Position numbers and translations under genes: made by a program. Under the pieces are notes generated by a model. It was not told the DNA's origin and did not search any database. It was given only the letters and a program-made list of their open reading frames with translations. Positions 39,879 through 51,309 of a stretch of DNA of 64,000 nt are shown here, in pieces. This DNA is from Sphingomonas kyeonggiensis (GTDB lineage: Bacteria > Pseudomonadota > Alphaproteobacteria > Sphingomonadales > Sphingomonadaceae). The stretch is taken from NCBI RefSeq assembly GCF_030812785.1, contig NZ_JAUSTJ010000001.1:1116001-1180000 (forward strand). Direction: 5' to 3'. Within the stretch, counting starts at the first letter, position 1. Each line of letters begins with the position of its first letter.

Positions 39879-41078
39879 TCAGAGGTCGATCAGCAGGCGC
39901 GTCGGATCCTCGATCGCGTTCTTGAGCGCGACGAGGAAGGTGACCGCCTCGCGGCCGTCGACCAGGCGGTGATCGTACGACAGCGCGAGATACATCATCG
40001 GGCGGATGACGATCTGGCCGTCGCGGACGACCGGGCGGTCCTCGATGCGGTGCAGGCCGAGCACGGCCGACTGCGGCGGGTTGATGATCGGGGTCGACAT
40101 CAGCGAGCCGAACACGCCGCCGTTCGAGATGGTGAAGGTACCGCCCTTCATTTCTTCCATCTTGAGCGTGCCGTCCTTGGCGCGCTTGCCGAAGTCGCCG
40201 ATGGTCCGCTCGATGCCGGCGACCGACAGGGTCTCGGCGTCGCGGATCACGGGCACGACCAGGCCGTTCGGGGCCGAGACGGCGACCGAGATGTCGCAAT
40301 AGTCGTGATAGACGATCTCATCGCCTTCGATCGAGCCGTTGACGCCCGGGATGTCCTTGAGCGCCATGCAGGCGGCCTTCACGAAGAAGCCCATGAAGCC
40401 CAGGCGAACGCCGTGCTTCTTCTCGAACAGGTCCTTGTACTTGGCGCGCGCCTCGATCACCGCGGTCATGTCCACGTCGTTGAACGTGGTGAGCATCGCG
40501 GCGGTGTTCTGCGCTTCCTTGAGGCGCTTGGCGACGGTCTGGCGCAGGCGCGTCATCTTGACGCGCTCTTCCTTGCGGCCGCCGGCCGACGAGGCGGCAG
40601 GGGCTGCAGCCGGAGCCGCGGCGGGGGCCGGAGCCGGCTTGTTCTGCGCGGCGGTCAGCACGTCGTCCTTGGTCAGGCGGCCGTCCTTGCCGGTGCCCTG
40701 CACGGTCGACGGATCGACACCGGTCTCGAGCACCGCGCGGCGGACCGACGGCGAGAGCGCGGCAGCTTCACCCGCGGGCGCAGCGGCAGGCGCCGGAGCG
40801 GCAGCGGCGGCCGGAGCCGGGCTCGGCGCAGCGGCGGCGGCACCACCTTCGGTCACCACGGCGATCACCGCACCGACCTCGACCGTGTCGCCGACCTTGA
40901 CGAGCTGATCGCCCATCACGCCTGCGACCGGGCTGCCGACCTCGACCGAGACCTTGTCGGTCTCGAGGCTGGCGATCGGCTCGTCGAGCTGCACGGGATC
41001 ACCCGGGTTCTTCAGCCATTCACCAAGCGTGGCTTCGGTGATCGATTCACCCAGCACCGGGACTTTAACGTCTGCCAT
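39879..41078 (-). CDS. sucB: 2-oxoglutarate dehydrogenase E2 (dihydrolipoyl succinyltransferase)
   Basis: A 399-residue core component. The lipoyl domain carries Lys42 in ETDKVSVEV. An Ala/Pro-rich linker (about 75-110) leads to the E3/E1-binding domain and the catalytic domain with its terminal [14 protein letters not shown] (active-site His). It passes succinyl to CoA. ATG at 41078 ([12 protein letters not shown]) is used; the frame is open upstream but without family similarity. It lies 25 bases after sucA. Confidence 0.97.
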   Translation of the reverse strand: MADVKVPVLGESITEATLGEWLKNPGDPVQLDEPIASLETDKVSVEVGSPVAGVMGDQLVKVGDTVEVGAVIAVVTEGGAAAAAPSPAPAAAAAPAPAAAPAGEAAALSPSVRRAVLETGVDPSTVQGTGKDGRLTKDDVLTAAQNKPAPAPAAAPAAAPAASSAGGRKEERVKMTRLRQTVAKRLKEAQNTAAMLTTFNDVDMTAVIEARAKYKDLFEKKHGVRLGFMGFFVKAACMALKDIPGVNGSIEGDEIVYHDYCDISVAVSAPNGLVVPVIRDAETLSVAGIERTIGDFGKRAKDGTLKMEEMKGGTFTISNGGVFGSLMSTPIINPPQSAVLGLHRIEDRPVVRDGQIVIRPMMYLALSYDHRLVDGREAVTFLVALKNAIEDPTRLLIDL

Positions 41079-41103
41079 TGTCTTTCCTCGTTCCCTGGGG
41101 ATC

Positions 41104-44040
41104 TCAGTTGTTGCGGGTCCGGCGAATTTCTTCGCGGACATTGTGACCGAGCGCGTCGGCGATCAGCGCGCCCTGCTCGGCCTGGTGGCGCTTCATCAGG
41201 CCGGTGGCGACCGCTGCGGCCGGCGCGCGGCCGGCATAGCGCGGACGCTCGACCTTCGAGCCGGCTTCCTTCAGGCTCGCCTCGATGAACGGCTCGACAA
41301 AGGTCCAGTAGCCGTTGTTCTTCGGCTCTTCCTGCGCCCAGATCACTTCCTCGAGGTTGGTCATGCGCGCGATGCGTGCGGCCAGTGCCTCGCCGGGGAA
41401 GGGATAGAGCTGCTCGATGCGGACGATCGCGGTGTTCTTGTCACCGGCGGCGTCGCGGGCCTCGATCAGGTCATAGGCGACCTTGCCGGTGCACAGCACC
41501 AGGCGCTTGACGTCCTGGTCCGCCGGCGCCGACGGATCGCTGAGGATGCGGCGGAAGTGGCTGTCGCCCAGGAAGTCCTCGGCCTTCGACACCGCCATCT
41601 TGTGGCGGAGCAGCGACTTGGGCGTCATCTGCACCAGCGGCTTGCGGAAGGTGCGGTGCATCTGGCGGCGCAGCAGGTGGAAGTAGTTCGCCGGCGTCGT
41701 GATGTTGACGACCTGCATGTTGTCTTCCGCGCAGAGCTGGAGATAGCGCTCCGGACGCGCCGAGCTGTGCTCGGGGCCCTGGCCCTCATAGCCGTGCGGC
41801 AGCAGCATCACCAGGCCGTTGGCGCGCAGCCACTTGGCCTCGCCGGCGGCGATGAACTGGTCGATCATGATCTGCGCGCCATTGGCGAAGTCGCCGAACT
41901 GCGCTTCCCACAGCACCAGCGTCTTCGGATCGGCGAGCGCATAGCCATACTCGAAGCCGAGCACGCCGTACTCCGAGAGCGGCGAATCCAGCACTTCGAA
42001 CGAACCGTGCGGGATCGTCTGGAGCGGGATGTAGCGATGCTCGTCCTTCTGATCGACCCAGACGGCGTGGCGCTGCGAGAAGGTGCCGCGGCCGACGTCC
42101 TGGCCGGACAGACGGACGCCATATCCTTCCGACAGCAGCGCGCCGAAGGCCAGCGCCTCGCCGGTCGCCCAGTCGAAATTCTCGCCGCTGGTGAACATCG
42201 CGCGCTTGGCATCGAGCACGCGGCCCAGCGTCTTGTGGATCTCCAGCCCTTCCGGAACTTCGGTCAGCGTGCGGCCCAGGCTGTCGAACAGCTTCTTCTC
42301 GATGCCGGTATCGACGCTGCGGCGGGCATTCTCGGCATCGGCCGGGGCCGACAGGCCCGACCAGCGGCCGCCGAACCAGTCCGCCTTGTTGGGCAGGTAC
42401 GACTTGCCGGCCTCGAACTCGCCTTCGAGCAGCAGGTTGAACTGCTTCGTCTTCTCGTCGACGAAACCCTGGTCGATCGTGCCCTCGGCGATCAGCTTCT
42501 TGGCATAGACGACGCTGACCGACGGATGCTGGCGGATCGCCTTGTACATCAGCGGCTGGGTGAACGAGGGCTCGTCGCCTTCGTTATGGCCGAAGCGGCG
42601 GTAGCACCACATGTCGATCACGACGTCGCGCTTGAAGGTCTGGCGGAACTCGACCGCCATCTTGCAGGCGAAGGTGACCGCTTCGGGATCGTCGCCATTG
42701 ACGTGGAAGATCGGCGCCTGGACGCCCTTGGCGACGTCCGACGGATAGGGCGAGGAGCGCGCGAACTGCGGGCTCGTCGTGAAGCCGATCTGGTTGTTGA
42801 TGATGAAGTGCAGGCAGCCGCCGGTGTTGTAGCCGCGGATGCCCGAGAAGCCGAGGCACTCCCACACGATGCCCTGGCCAGCGAACGCGGCGTCGCCGTG
42901 CAGCAGCACGGGCAGCGAGCCGGTGTGCTGCTCGAGGTCGTTGGCGATCGTCTGGATCGCGCGGGTCTTGCCGAGCACGACCGGATCGGCCGCTTCGAGG
43001 TGCGAGGGGTTGGCGACCAGCGACATGTGGACGCTGATCCCGTCGAACTCACGGTCGGTGCTGGTGCCGAGGTGATACTTCACGTCGCCCGAGCCGCCGA
43101 CATCGTCGGGGTTGGACGAGCCGCCCGAGAATTCGTGGAAGATCGCGCGGTACGGCTTCGACATCACGTTGGTCAGCATGTTCAGCCGGCCGCGATGCGC
43201 CATGCCGTACACGATCTCGCGCACGCCGAGCTGGCCGCCATATTTGATGATGGCTTCCATCGCCGGGATCATCGCTTCGCCGCCGTCGAGGCCGAAGCGC
43301 TTCGTGCCGACGTACTTCTTGCCGCAGAACTTCTCCCACTCCTCGGCCTCGATGACCTTGGAGAGAATGGCCTTCTTGCCGTCCACGGTGAACTGGATGG
43401 CCTTGTCCTTGCCCTCCATCCGCTCCTGGAGGAAGCGGCGCTCCTCGACGTCGGAGATGTGCATATATTCGAGGCCGACATTGCCGCAGTAATTGGCGCG
43501 CAGGATGTCGACGATCTCGCGCACCGTGGCCTTCTCCAGGCCGAGCGCGCCGCCGAGATAGACCGGGCGGTCGAGGTCGGCGGCGGTGAAGCCGTGATAT
43601 TCCGGCGTCATGTCCGCCGGCAGGTCCTGACGGGCGAGGCCGAGCGGATCGAGCGTGGCGGCGAGGTGGCCGCGGACCCGGTAGGTGCGGATCAGCAGCA
43701 TCGCGCGGATCGAATCGCCGGCGGCGCGGGCGATATCGGCTTCCGAGGCGGCCGGGCCGGCGGGCTTGGCCACAGGCGCGGCGCCGCCCTTGGCCGGCTT
43801 GGGCGCGGGCTCCATCTGGGTGGGATCGAGCCCGGCGGTGAGGGCATCGGTATCGGCGAGCGGCCAGCGCGGGTTCGCCCAGCTGGGGCCGGAGGCGGTG
43901 GTTTCGAGGCCTTCGAAGAACTGCTGCCACTGCGGCTCGATGCCGGTGGGATCCGCCTTGTAGCGGCGGTACAGCGTTTCAACGAAGGCGGGGCTCACCC
44001 CACCGGCAACTTGCTCGAAATCCAGGCCCTCATAGCCCAT
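41104..44040 (-). CDS. sucA: 2-oxoglutarate dehydrogenase E1
   Basis: A 978-residue thiamine-diphosphate enzyme decarboxylating 2-oxoglutarate. It has the N-terminal [23 protein letters not shown], the substrate loop [11 protein letters not shown], the ThDP-binding GDGD-like segment ([14 protein letters not shown]) and the C-terminal pyrimidine-domain [15 protein letters not shown] at 44040 is used, with GGA eleven bases upstream. It follows sucD by 65 bases and is the central gene of this TCA operon. Confidence 0.97.
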   Translation of the reverse strand: MGYEGLDFEQVAGGVSPAFVETLYRRYKADPTGIEPQWQQFFEGLETTASGPSWANPRWPLADTDALTAGLDPTQMEPAPKPAKGGAAPVAKPAGPAASEADIARAAGDSIRAMLLIRTYRVRGHLAATLDPLGLARQDLPADMTPEYHGFTAADLDRPVYLGGALGLEKATVREIVDILRANYCGNVGLEYMHISDVEERRFLQERMEGKDKAIQFTVDGKKAILSKVIEAEEWEKFCGKKYVGTKRFGLDGGEAMIPAMEAIIKYGGQLGVREIVYGMAHRGRLNMLTNVMSKPYRAIFHEFSGGSSNPDDVGGSGDVKYHLGTSTDREFDGISVHMSLVANPSHLEAADPVVLGKTRAIQTIANDLEQHTGSLPVLLHGDAAFAGQGIVWECLGFSGIRGYNTGGCLHFIINNQIGFTTSPQFARSSPYPSDVAKGVQAPIFHVNGDDPEAVTFACKMAVEFRQTFKRDVVIDMWCYRRFGHNEGDEPSFTQPLMYKAIRQHPSVSVVYAKKLIAEGTIDQGFVDEKTKQFNLLLEGEFEAGKSYLPNKADWFGGRWSGLSAPADAENARRSVDTGIEKKLFDSLGRTLTEVPEGLEIHKTLGRVLDAKRAMFTSGENFDWATGEALAFGALLSEGYGVRLSGQDVGRGTFSQRHAVWVDQKDEHRYIPLQTIPHGSFEVLDSPLSEYGVLGFEYGYALADPKTLVLWEAQFGDFANGAQIMIDQFIAAGEAKWLRANGLVMLLPHGYEGQGPEHSSARPERYLQLCAEDNMQVVNITTPANYFHLLRRQMHRTFRKPLVQMTPKSLLRHKMAVSKAEDFLGDSHFRRILSDPSAPADQDVKRLVLCTGKVAYDLIEARDAAGDKNTAIVRIEQLYPFPGEALAARIARMTNLEEVIWAQEEPKNNGYWTFVEPFIEASLKEAGSKVERPRYAGRAPAAAVATGLMKRHQAEQGALIADALGHNVREEIRRTRNN

Positions 44041-44105
44041 CGTCAATTCCAGTCCGTGTTAGCGCTCCCATTTCCCGAAGGAGATAGGAGCGCGCACCTT
44101 GAGTT

Positions 44106-44990
44106 TCAGCCCTTGAGCACTTCGACCAGCGTGGAGCCGAGCTCCGACGGGCTGGCGGCGACGCGGATGCCCGCCTCTTCCATCTTGGCGATCTTCTCTT
44201 CGGCGCCGCCCTGGCCGCCCGAGACGATCGCGCCGGCATGGCCCATGCGGCGGCCCGGAGGCGCCGTGCGGCCCGCGATGAAGCCGGCCATCGGCTTCTT
44301 GCGGCCACGCTTGGCCTCGTCGATCAGGAACTGCGCGGCTTCCTCTTCGGCCGAGCCGCCGATCTCGCCGATCATGATCATCGACTGGGTCGCGTCGTCG
44401 GCGAGGAACAGCTCGAGCACGTCGATGAAGTTGGTGCCGTTGACGGGGTCGCCGCCGATGCCCACCGCGGTGGTCTGGCCGAGGCCGGCATTGGTGGTCT
44501 GGAACACCGCCTCATAGGTGAGGGTGCCCGAGCGCGAGACGACGCCGACCGAGCCCTTCGAGAAGATCGAGCCCGGCATGATGCCGATCTTGCACTCGCC
44601 CGGGGTCAGCAGGCCGGGGCAGTTCGGGCCGATCAGGCGCGACTTCGAACCCGAAAGCGCGCGCTTCACCTTGACCATGTCGAGCACCGGAATGCCCTCG
44701 GTGATGCAGACGATCAGCGGAACCTCGGCGTCGATCGCCTCGAGGATCGAGTCGGCGGCGAAGGGCGGCGGGACATAGATGACCGAGGCGTCGGCACCGG
44801 TCTTGGTGACGGCTTCGGCGACGGTGTCGAACACGGGCAGGCCGATATGCTCGGTGCCGCCCTTGCCGGGGGTCACGCCGCCGACCATCTGCGTCCCATA
44901 GGCGAGCGCCTGCTGGGTGTGGAAGGTGCCGGTCTCACCGGTCATCCCCTGGGTGATGACCTTGGTGTTCTTGTTGATCAGGATGCTCAT
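44106..44990 (-). CDS. sucD: Succinyl-CoA synthetase alpha subunit
   Basis: A 294-residue subunit that binds CoA and carries the phosphohistidine. It has [18 protein letters not shown], the CoA-binding [39 protein letters not shown] and the active-site [14 protein letters not shown]. The beta subunit gene sucC, normally adjacent, is missing; two unknown genes occupy the space toward mdh. ATG at 44990 follows the stop of the previous gene by four bases. Confidence 0.97.
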   Translation of the reverse strand: MSILINKNTKVITQGMTGETGTFHTQQALAYGTQMVGGVTPGKGGTEHIGLPVFDTVAEAVTKTGADASVIYVPPPFAADSILEAIDAEVPLIVCITEGIPVLDMVKVKRALSGSKSRLIGPNCPGLLTPGECKIGIMPGSIFSKGSVGVVSRSGTLTYEAVFQTTNAGLGQTTAVGIGGDPVNGTNFIDVLELFLADDATQSMIMIGEIGGSAEEEAAQFLIDEAKRGRKKPMAGFIAGRTAPPGRRMGHAGAIVSGGQGGAEEKIAKMEEAGIRVAASPSELGSTLVEVLKG

Positions 44991-44994
44991 GCGT

Positions 44995-45581
44995 TCACTG
45001 GGCTCCAGGCGCTTTGGATTCGGTAAGGGAGGAGGAGCGCAGCACGACCCAGCCGCCATAGGCGGCGGCGGTCATGCGGACACTGTCTCCAGCGGAAGTG
45101 GCGACCGACGCGCCGACCGCGCTGGCGGTCGGGCGGGCGGTGAGCGGCACGGTCTCCTCGTTGGGAAGGACGAGCCTGCGTGCGGCGAAATAATCCTCGT
45201 CGGACAGCGCGTGCCACAGCACGATGCAGCTGTCCCCGATCGGGGTGTGGCTGGGCTGCGCGGTGGGCGGCACCAGATAGAGCTGCCCGCCGGCGATCCG
45301 GTAGATGATGTTGGGCGCCTGCGCCGCCGTCGGCGCGGGAAGCTTCTCGGCCTCGCCGCGCGTCGCCACGGTGCTGGCGCCGAGCGCACGCTGGGCGGCG
45401 GCAGGCAGCGCGGCGAAAGGCGTCGCCTCTGCGATGCTCTTGGTGAGCCGCACTGCGCCGCTGATGCAGGCCGCCTGGAACAGCGGCACCGGCTCCGCCG
45501 GGGCGGTGGGCGTGGCTTCCTGGGCCTGGGCAACCGACGGAAGCAGGGCAAGGCACAGTGTAAATGCGGAAGCGCGAAGCA

Positions 45582-45585
<4 letters not shown>
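44995..45585 (-). CDS. Exported hypothetical protein in the TCA operon
   Basis: A 196-residue protein of unknown function. It has a signal peptide ([19 protein letters not shown]) and a mature part with two cysteines (QAACISG and GDSCIVLW). It has no repeats or membrane segments. The start overlaps the stop of the preceding unknown gene (ATGA), and sucD starts four bases after its end, so it is translationally packed into the mdh-sucD operon. Sequence similarity to the preceding protein (both with a 'CISG/CAISYSG'-like segment) hints they may be distant paralogues, but this is weak. Confidence 0.68.
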
Positions 45586-47056
<1,471 letters not shown>

Positions 47057-47171
47057 CTATGGGTCTGGTTCAACCGGACACCAGCACGCACGTACCGGCG
47101 CGCCGGTGAAAGCGGTGGCGGCTTAGGCCCATAATAGGAGAGTCGCAACCCATGAAAAAGCAGGGGCTGTG

Positions 47172-47201
47172 ATTATCTTTGCAAATAATTCGCAACTGCA
47201 A
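47172..47201 (-). promoter_or_regulatory. Predicted promoter of the mdh-suc-lpdA operon
   Basis: On the minus strand TTGCAG (-35, 47196-47201), an 18-base spacer and GATAAT (-10, 47172-47177) form a good promoter in an AT-rich patch. The leader to the mdh start is about 115-120 bases. Confidence 0.6.
47179..47195. promoter_or_regulatory. Fur-like dyad filling the -35/-10 spacer
   Basis: TTGCAAATAATTCGCAA is a 17-bp dyad with one mismatched base pair aside from the central base. It resembles the Fur-type boxes (GCAAATnATTtGC) of proteobacteria. It fills the spacer of the predicted mdh promoter exactly, a classic place for a repressor. The identity of the regulator is inference. Confidence 0.5.
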
Positions 47202-47269
47202 TAAAGGGTTGCGCCGCGTTTCGCAAGGGAGGCGCGGCGCTGCCTGCTACCCCGTTGCGCCTGCCGGGT

Positions 47270-47677
47270 TCAACCTGCCTGCATCAGATCCTGATAGAGC
47301 ATCAGTGCGTTGCCGTCGGGGTCGTAGAAGGTAAGCAGCCGGACCATGCCGGGGATGTCCTGGATCGGCCCGTCCTGCCGCACCCCGGCGTTATCGAGCA
47401 CCTTCTGTGCCGCCTCGATGTCGGTCACGCCGAAAGTCAGCGTCGCGCCGCCGCCCTGGGCGACGCTCTCGCGCTGGGCGAGGCCGACATTCACCCGCCC
47501 TACCGGGCTCTCCAGCTCGCACCAGGCGATCTCGTCGACACGGTAGAGCAGGTTCATGCCCAGCACTTCGCGATACCAGGCGATGCCGGCATCGAGATCG
47601 GTGACGTTGATCGCGCAGGTCAGCCCGCCATCATAGCCGAGCGCGGCGCGGGCGGGTGCTTCGAGGGTAGTTGCCAT
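47270..47677 (-). CDS. VOC (glyoxalase/bleomycin-resistance fold) protein
   Basis: A 135-residue protein of the vicinal-oxygen-chelate superfamily. Two paired beta-alpha-beta units are visible: CAINVTDLDAGIAWYREVLGM and LTFGVTDIEAAQKVLDNAGV, with the terminal FYDPDGNALMLYQDL. It may be a metal-dependent lyase/isomerase or a binding protein. It is divergent from an HxlR-like regulator gene only 40 bases away, which probably controls it. Confidence 0.85.
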   Translation of the reverse strand: MATTLEAPARAALGYDGGLTCAINVTDLDAGIAWYREVLGMNLLYRVDEIAWCELESPVGRVNVGLAQRESVAQGGGATLTFGVTDIEAAQKVLDNAGVRQDGPIQDIPGMVRLLTFYDPDGNALMLYQDLMQAG

Positions 47678-47717
47678 CCTGGGTCTCCGACTCTATGGTT
47701 CCGTTTGTATAGTCGAT

Positions 47718-48275
47718 ATGAATTTGATGAACGAGTCAATGCCCCCGACCGCGCAACTTTTGCGCACATTGGAGTCCAGTCGCTGGGTGATCCCGGTGCT
47801 GGCGCTGCTCCACCGCGAGCAGGGCTCGCGTTTCGCGGTGATGGCGCGCGCCTTCGACCTGTCGCACAACAGCCTGGCGCGCTGCCTGGCCTGGCTGAAG
47901 GAATGCGGCTGGGTGCTGCCCAACCCCGGCCATGGCCACCCGTTGCGCCCCGAATATGTGCTGAGCGAGGCCGGTCGCCCGGTTGCGGCGCTCTGCGCGC
48001 GGATCGAGGAGGCGCGGGTGCAGCTGAAGCTCGAGGCGGGTGCCCTGCCGCGCTGGTCGCTGCCTTTGGTCGCCGGGCTCGGACCGGACTGGACCCGCTT
48101 CGGGGAGTTGCAGGCGCGCCTCGCCCCGGTCACGCCGCGGGCGCTGTCGACCACGCTCAAGGCCGTGATCGACGAGGAGCTGGTCCGCCGCCGTCTCGAG
48201 GACCGTTACCCGCCGCTGCCGCTCTATGCGCTGACGGGGAAGGGGAGCGAGTTCGCGGCGGCGCTGGCGGCCTAG
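47718..48275 (+). CDS. HxlR-like regulator with two tandem winged-helix domains
   Basis: A 185-residue regulator built of two HxlR-like winged-helix units. The first (about 18-95) has SRWVIPVLALLHREQGSRFAVMARAF...LSHNSLARCLAWLKECGWV (read in parts) and ends YVLSEAGRPVAAL. The second (about 112-185) has RWSLPLVAGL, TPRALSTTLKAVIDEELV and LYALTGKGSEF. Normal HxlR proteins have one unit and dimerise. The nearest ATG is 47718, with others at 47727 and 47739. It is divergent from the VOC gene. It shares its stop bases (CTAG) with the convergent GH2 gene. Confidence 0.8.
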   Translation: MNLMNESMPPTAQLLRTLESSRWVIPVLALLHREQGSRFAVMARAFDLSHNSLARCLAWLKECGWVLPNPGHGHPLRPEYVLSEAGRPVAALCARIEEARVQLKLEAGALPRWSLPLVAGLGPDWTRFGELQARLAPVTPRALSTTLKAVIDEELVRRRLEDRYPPLPLYALTGKGSEFAAALAA

Positions 48276-50104
48276 CGCTCCGCCTTCTCCCGCGCGGCAT
48301 AGTCCTCGGCCAGCACGGCGAATGCCTGTTTGCGCTGCCCCGTCTCGGAGATCAGCCCCTTGCGGTTCCAGCCCTGCTGATAGACCGGATGCTGGCGGCG
48401 CGGCGAGCGGAAGTCCTTGAGGATCCAGGGGCTGAGGCCGCGCAGATACGGCACCTTGGCCGCCATCTCCAGTGTACGGCGATAATATTCGGCCTGATAT
48501 TCCTCGCTGAACTTGTGCGGGGCGGCGGCGCCGTCGTGATAGCCGTAGAGCGCATCGGCGCCGAACTCGGAGAAGATCAGCGGCTTGGTCACCGGGCTGT
48601 TCCAGCGGATCGAGGGCAGGTCGGCGAGCGGGTCGTCCGAATACCAGCCATTGTACGTGTTGATCGCCATCACATCGAGGTCGCCGACCAGCGGATCGTC
48701 GATCCGCATCTCCTTGCCCTTGCGCGCACTGAGCAGCGCGGCGGTGACCAGCCGGCTGTCATCCAGCGTGCGGACATCGCCGATCAGCGTGCGGAGAAAG
48801 GTGTTTCGGGCATTCGACACCGGCGTTTCGTTGGCGACGCTCCACAGCACGATCGCGGCCCGGTTGCGGTCGCGGCGGATATTCTCGGCGATCATCCGGC
48901 GCGCCGTGGTGAGCGTCTCGGCATTGTCCCAGGCCACGCGCCAATAGACCGGCACTTCGCTCCACACGAGCAACCCCATCTCGTCGGCGAGCCGGGTGGT
49001 GCCTTCGTCATGCGGATAATGGGCGAGGCGGACGAAATTGCCGTGCAGCCCGTGCTTGATCTCGTCGAACAGCGCGCGGGCGGCAGCGGGACTCATCGCG
49101 CGGACGGGATCCTTGCCCAACTCCTCCTCGTGCATCGAGATGCCGCGCAGGAAGATCGACTTGCCGTTGAGCAGGATCTTGTCGCCCTGCACTTCGATCG
49201 TGCGGAAACCGATCCGGTCGGCGAAGCGGTCATCGCCGGTGCTGATCTGGACGTCGTAGAGCGTCGGGCTCTCGGGCGACCAGCGCTCGAGACCGCGCGG
49301 CGCGGCCAGGCTGGCGGACCAGTTCCCCTCGCCATCGGTGCGCCCCTCAAGCGTGGCGGCGAGCGCAGGGATGGCGAGCCGGATCGGCGCATTGGCCGCT
49401 TGCGGGCCGAGCAGATGCGCGGAAACAGCGATGCGCCCGTCCTTGTCGAGCCGCACAAAGGCGTCGTCGACAAAGGTCTCGGGCACGGTGACCAGGCGGA
49501 CCGAGCGGGTGATGCCGCCATAGGTCTCCCAATCGGTGACCGGCGGCGGCACGTCGCTGTCGGTACGGGCGGAATCGACGCCGACGGTGATCTGGTTGCT
49601 GCCCGGGCGCAGCCGGTCGGTCACGTCAAAGGCGAAGGGGGTGAAGGCGCCGACATGCTTGCCGACCGGCTTGCCGTTGAGAAACACGCTGGCGGCATAG
49701 TCGGCGCTGCCGAAGCGCAGATAGACGCGCTTGCCGGGGCCGGCCGGCTTGTAGTCGAAGGTCCGTTGGTACCAGACGAGGCCCTGATAATAGCGCATCT
49801 CGGGGGCGTGGCCGATCCAGCTGCCGGGGAGGTGGGTGATCGCCGAGCGCTGCATGTCGAACTCGAACAAGGCGGTCGGGCGCTTTTCGGCCTCATCGGC
49901 CTGGATCTTGTCCTGGTAGCGCGCAGTGCTCTCGCTCGGCGGCCCGCCATGGAAGCCGGCAACGCCGTCGCGATAGGGATCGACCGACCAGTGCCAGGCG
50001 CCGTCGAGGCTCTGGCCCGGCCGCAGATCGGCGGCGACCAGGGTCTGTGCCGATGCGGCAATGGGTGTCAGCAGTGCCGCAAGCGCGAGCCCGATGAAAC
50101 GCAT
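48272..50104 (-). CDS. Exported glycoside hydrolase family 2 (beta-glucuronidase-like)
   Basis: A 610-residue exported enzyme. The signal is MRFIGLALAALLTPIAASAQ. A GH2 sugar-binding jelly roll (about 25-200) and immunoglobulin-like domain (about 200-300) precede the TIM barrel. The acid/base glutamate lies in LWSVANET (about residue 425) and the nucleophile in IFSEFGADAL (about residue 510). GLHGNFVRLAHYPHDE resembles the beta-glucuronidase/galactosidase family. It would cleave a beta-linked sugar (glucuronide or galactoside) in the periplasm. It is a single gene inserted between zapE and mdh. Confidence 0.88.
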   Translation of the reverse strand: MRFIGLALAALLTPIAASAQTLVAADLRPGQSLDGAWHWSVDPYRDGVAGFHGGPPSESTARYQDKIQADEAEKRPTALFEFDMQRSAITHLPGSWIGHAPEMRYYQGLVWYQRTFDYKPAGPGKRVYLRFGSADYAASVFLNGKPVGKHVGAFTPFAFDVTDRLRPGSNQITVGVDSARTDSDVPPPVTDWETYGGITRSVRLVTVPETFVDDAFVRLDKDGRIAVSAHLLGPQAANAPIRLAIPALAATLEGRTDGEGNWSASLAAPRGLERWSPESPTLYDVQISTGDDRFADRIGFRTIEVQGDKILLNGKSIFLRGISMHEEELGKDPVRAMSPAAARALFDEIKHGLHGNFVRLAHYPHDEGTTRLADEMGLLVWSEVPVYWRVAWDNAETLTTARRMIAENIRRDRNRAAIVLWSVANETPVSNARNTFLRTLIGDVRTLDDSRLVTAALLSARKGKEMRIDDPLVGDLDVMAINTYNGWYSDDPLADLPSIRWNSPVTKPLIFSEFGADALYGYHDGAAAPHKFSEEYQAEYYRRTLEMAAKVPYLRGLSPWILKDFRSPRRQHPVYQQGWNRKGLISETGQRKQAFAVLAEDYAAREKAER

Positions 50105-50196
50105 ATACTCTCCCCGTACTTTGCTTTTGCGGGGAGCCTATCGATTGTCAGGCCATTCGGCCAGACCACTAAATGCGGTAAATCGGGATCGGTTGC

Positions 50197-51309
50197 TTAT
50201 TGCTCGCCATGCCCCTCGGCGAGGTAGCTGTCCGAGCGCATCTCCATCAGCCGGCTGACGGTGCGGTCGAACTCGAAGCGGCCATCGCCCTTCTCGTACA
50301 GGTCCTGCGGCTCGGCATCGGCGGCGGCGAGCAGCTTGACCTTATGCTCGTACAGCGCGTCGATCAGCGTGACGAAGCGCGCCGCCTCGTTGCGGTTCTC
50401 CGGCCCCAGCTTGGGGATGCCGACTAGGATCACGGTGTGGAAGCGCCGGGCGATGGCGAGATAGTCGGCGGCGCCGCGCGCCTCGCCGCACAGCCGCTTG
50501 AACGAGAAGACCGCGACGCCCTTCAGGCATTTCGGCACGTGCAGCTCGCGCCCGCCCTGCACCGGCAGCTCGCAGGTCGGCACGTGCGCGGCGTCTTCCA
50601 CCGGATAGTCGGTCAGGCGGAAGAAGGCGGCGGAGAGCTGCCTCGTCGCCTCGGGGCCATTGGGCACCAGCCAGGTGTCCATCCGGCCCAGGCGATCGAG
50701 CCGATAGTCGGTCGGCCCGTTCAGCGTCAGCACGTCCATCTTCGCCTCGATCAGCTCGATGAAGGGGATGAACAGCTCGCGGTTGAGCCCGTCCTTATAG
50801 AGGTCGCGCGGGGGCCGGTTCGAGGTGGCGACCATGGTGAGGCCGTGGCCCATCATCTCGGTGAACAGGCGCGAGAGGATCATCGCGTCGGCGGGATTGT
50901 TGACCACCATCTCGTCGAAGGCGAGCAGGCGGACATCCTCGGCCATCGCATCGGCGACTGCGACGACGGGATCGCGCGTGTCCTTCTTGCGCTCCTCGTT
51001 CAGGCGCTCATGCACCTCGAGCATGAATTCGTGGAAATGGACGCGGCGCTTCCGCCGGATGTTCACCGTCTCGTAGAACAGGTCCATCAGCATCGACTTG
51101 CCGCGGCCGACGCTGCCCCAGATGTAAAGCCCGCGCGGCGGCTCCGGCAGCCGGCCGAGCGCGCGCCACAGGATGCTGCCCTTTTTCGGCACCGCCTCCA
51201 GCTCACCGGCAAGGCTGTTCAGCCGCTCGGCGGCGGCGGCCTGCTCCGGATCGGGGCGCAGCTCGCCGGCGGAGACGAGGGCGCGGTATTTTTCGAGGAC
51301 GCTGGTCAT
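50197..51309 (-). CDS. zapE: Cell division protein ZapE (AFG1-like ATPase)
   Basis: A 370-residue AAA-type ATPase associated with Z-ring stability under oxygen stress in other bacteria. Walker A is GLYIWGSVGRGKSMLMD (Lys71), and the DExx region is LLAFDEMVVNNPADAMILSRL. TSNRPPRDLYKDGL and LHVPKCLKGVAVFSFKRLCG are AFG1/ZapE hallmarks. It overlaps the thioesterase gene by four bases. In related alphaproteobacteria zapE often neighbours mdh; here other genes intervene. Confidence 0.93.
   Translation of the reverse strand: MTSVLEKYRALVSAGELRPDPEQAAAAERLNSLAGELEAVPKKGSILWRALGRLPEPPRGLYIWGSVGRGKSMLMDLFYETVNIRRKRRVHFHEFMLEVHERLNEERKKDTRDPVVAVADAMAEDVRLLAFDEMVVNNPADAMILSRLFTEMMGHGLTMVATSNRPPRDLYKDGLNRELFIPFIELIEAKMDVLTLNGPTDYRLDRLGRMDTWLVPNGPEATRQLSAAFFRLTDYPVEDAAHVPTCELPVQGGRELHVPKCLKGVAVFSFKRLCGEARGAADYLAIARRFHTVILVGIPKLGPENRNEAARFVTLIDALYEHKVKLLAAADAEPQDLYEKGDGRFEFDRTVSRLMEMRSDSYLAEGHGEQ

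Noticed and set aside
40954..44517. A 1187-codon open frame on the plus strand opposite sucA/sucD
   Set aside because: It is a mirror of strongly coding minus-strand genes in high-GC DNA, has no family-like motif and is rich in Arg/Ala/Gly/His repeats typical of such shadows.
47255..50227. A 990-codon plus-strand frame covering VOC, HxlR and GH2 genes
   Set aside because: It runs antisense to two recognisable minus-strand genes and across a recognisable plus-strand gene in another frame; the protein has no domain pattern.
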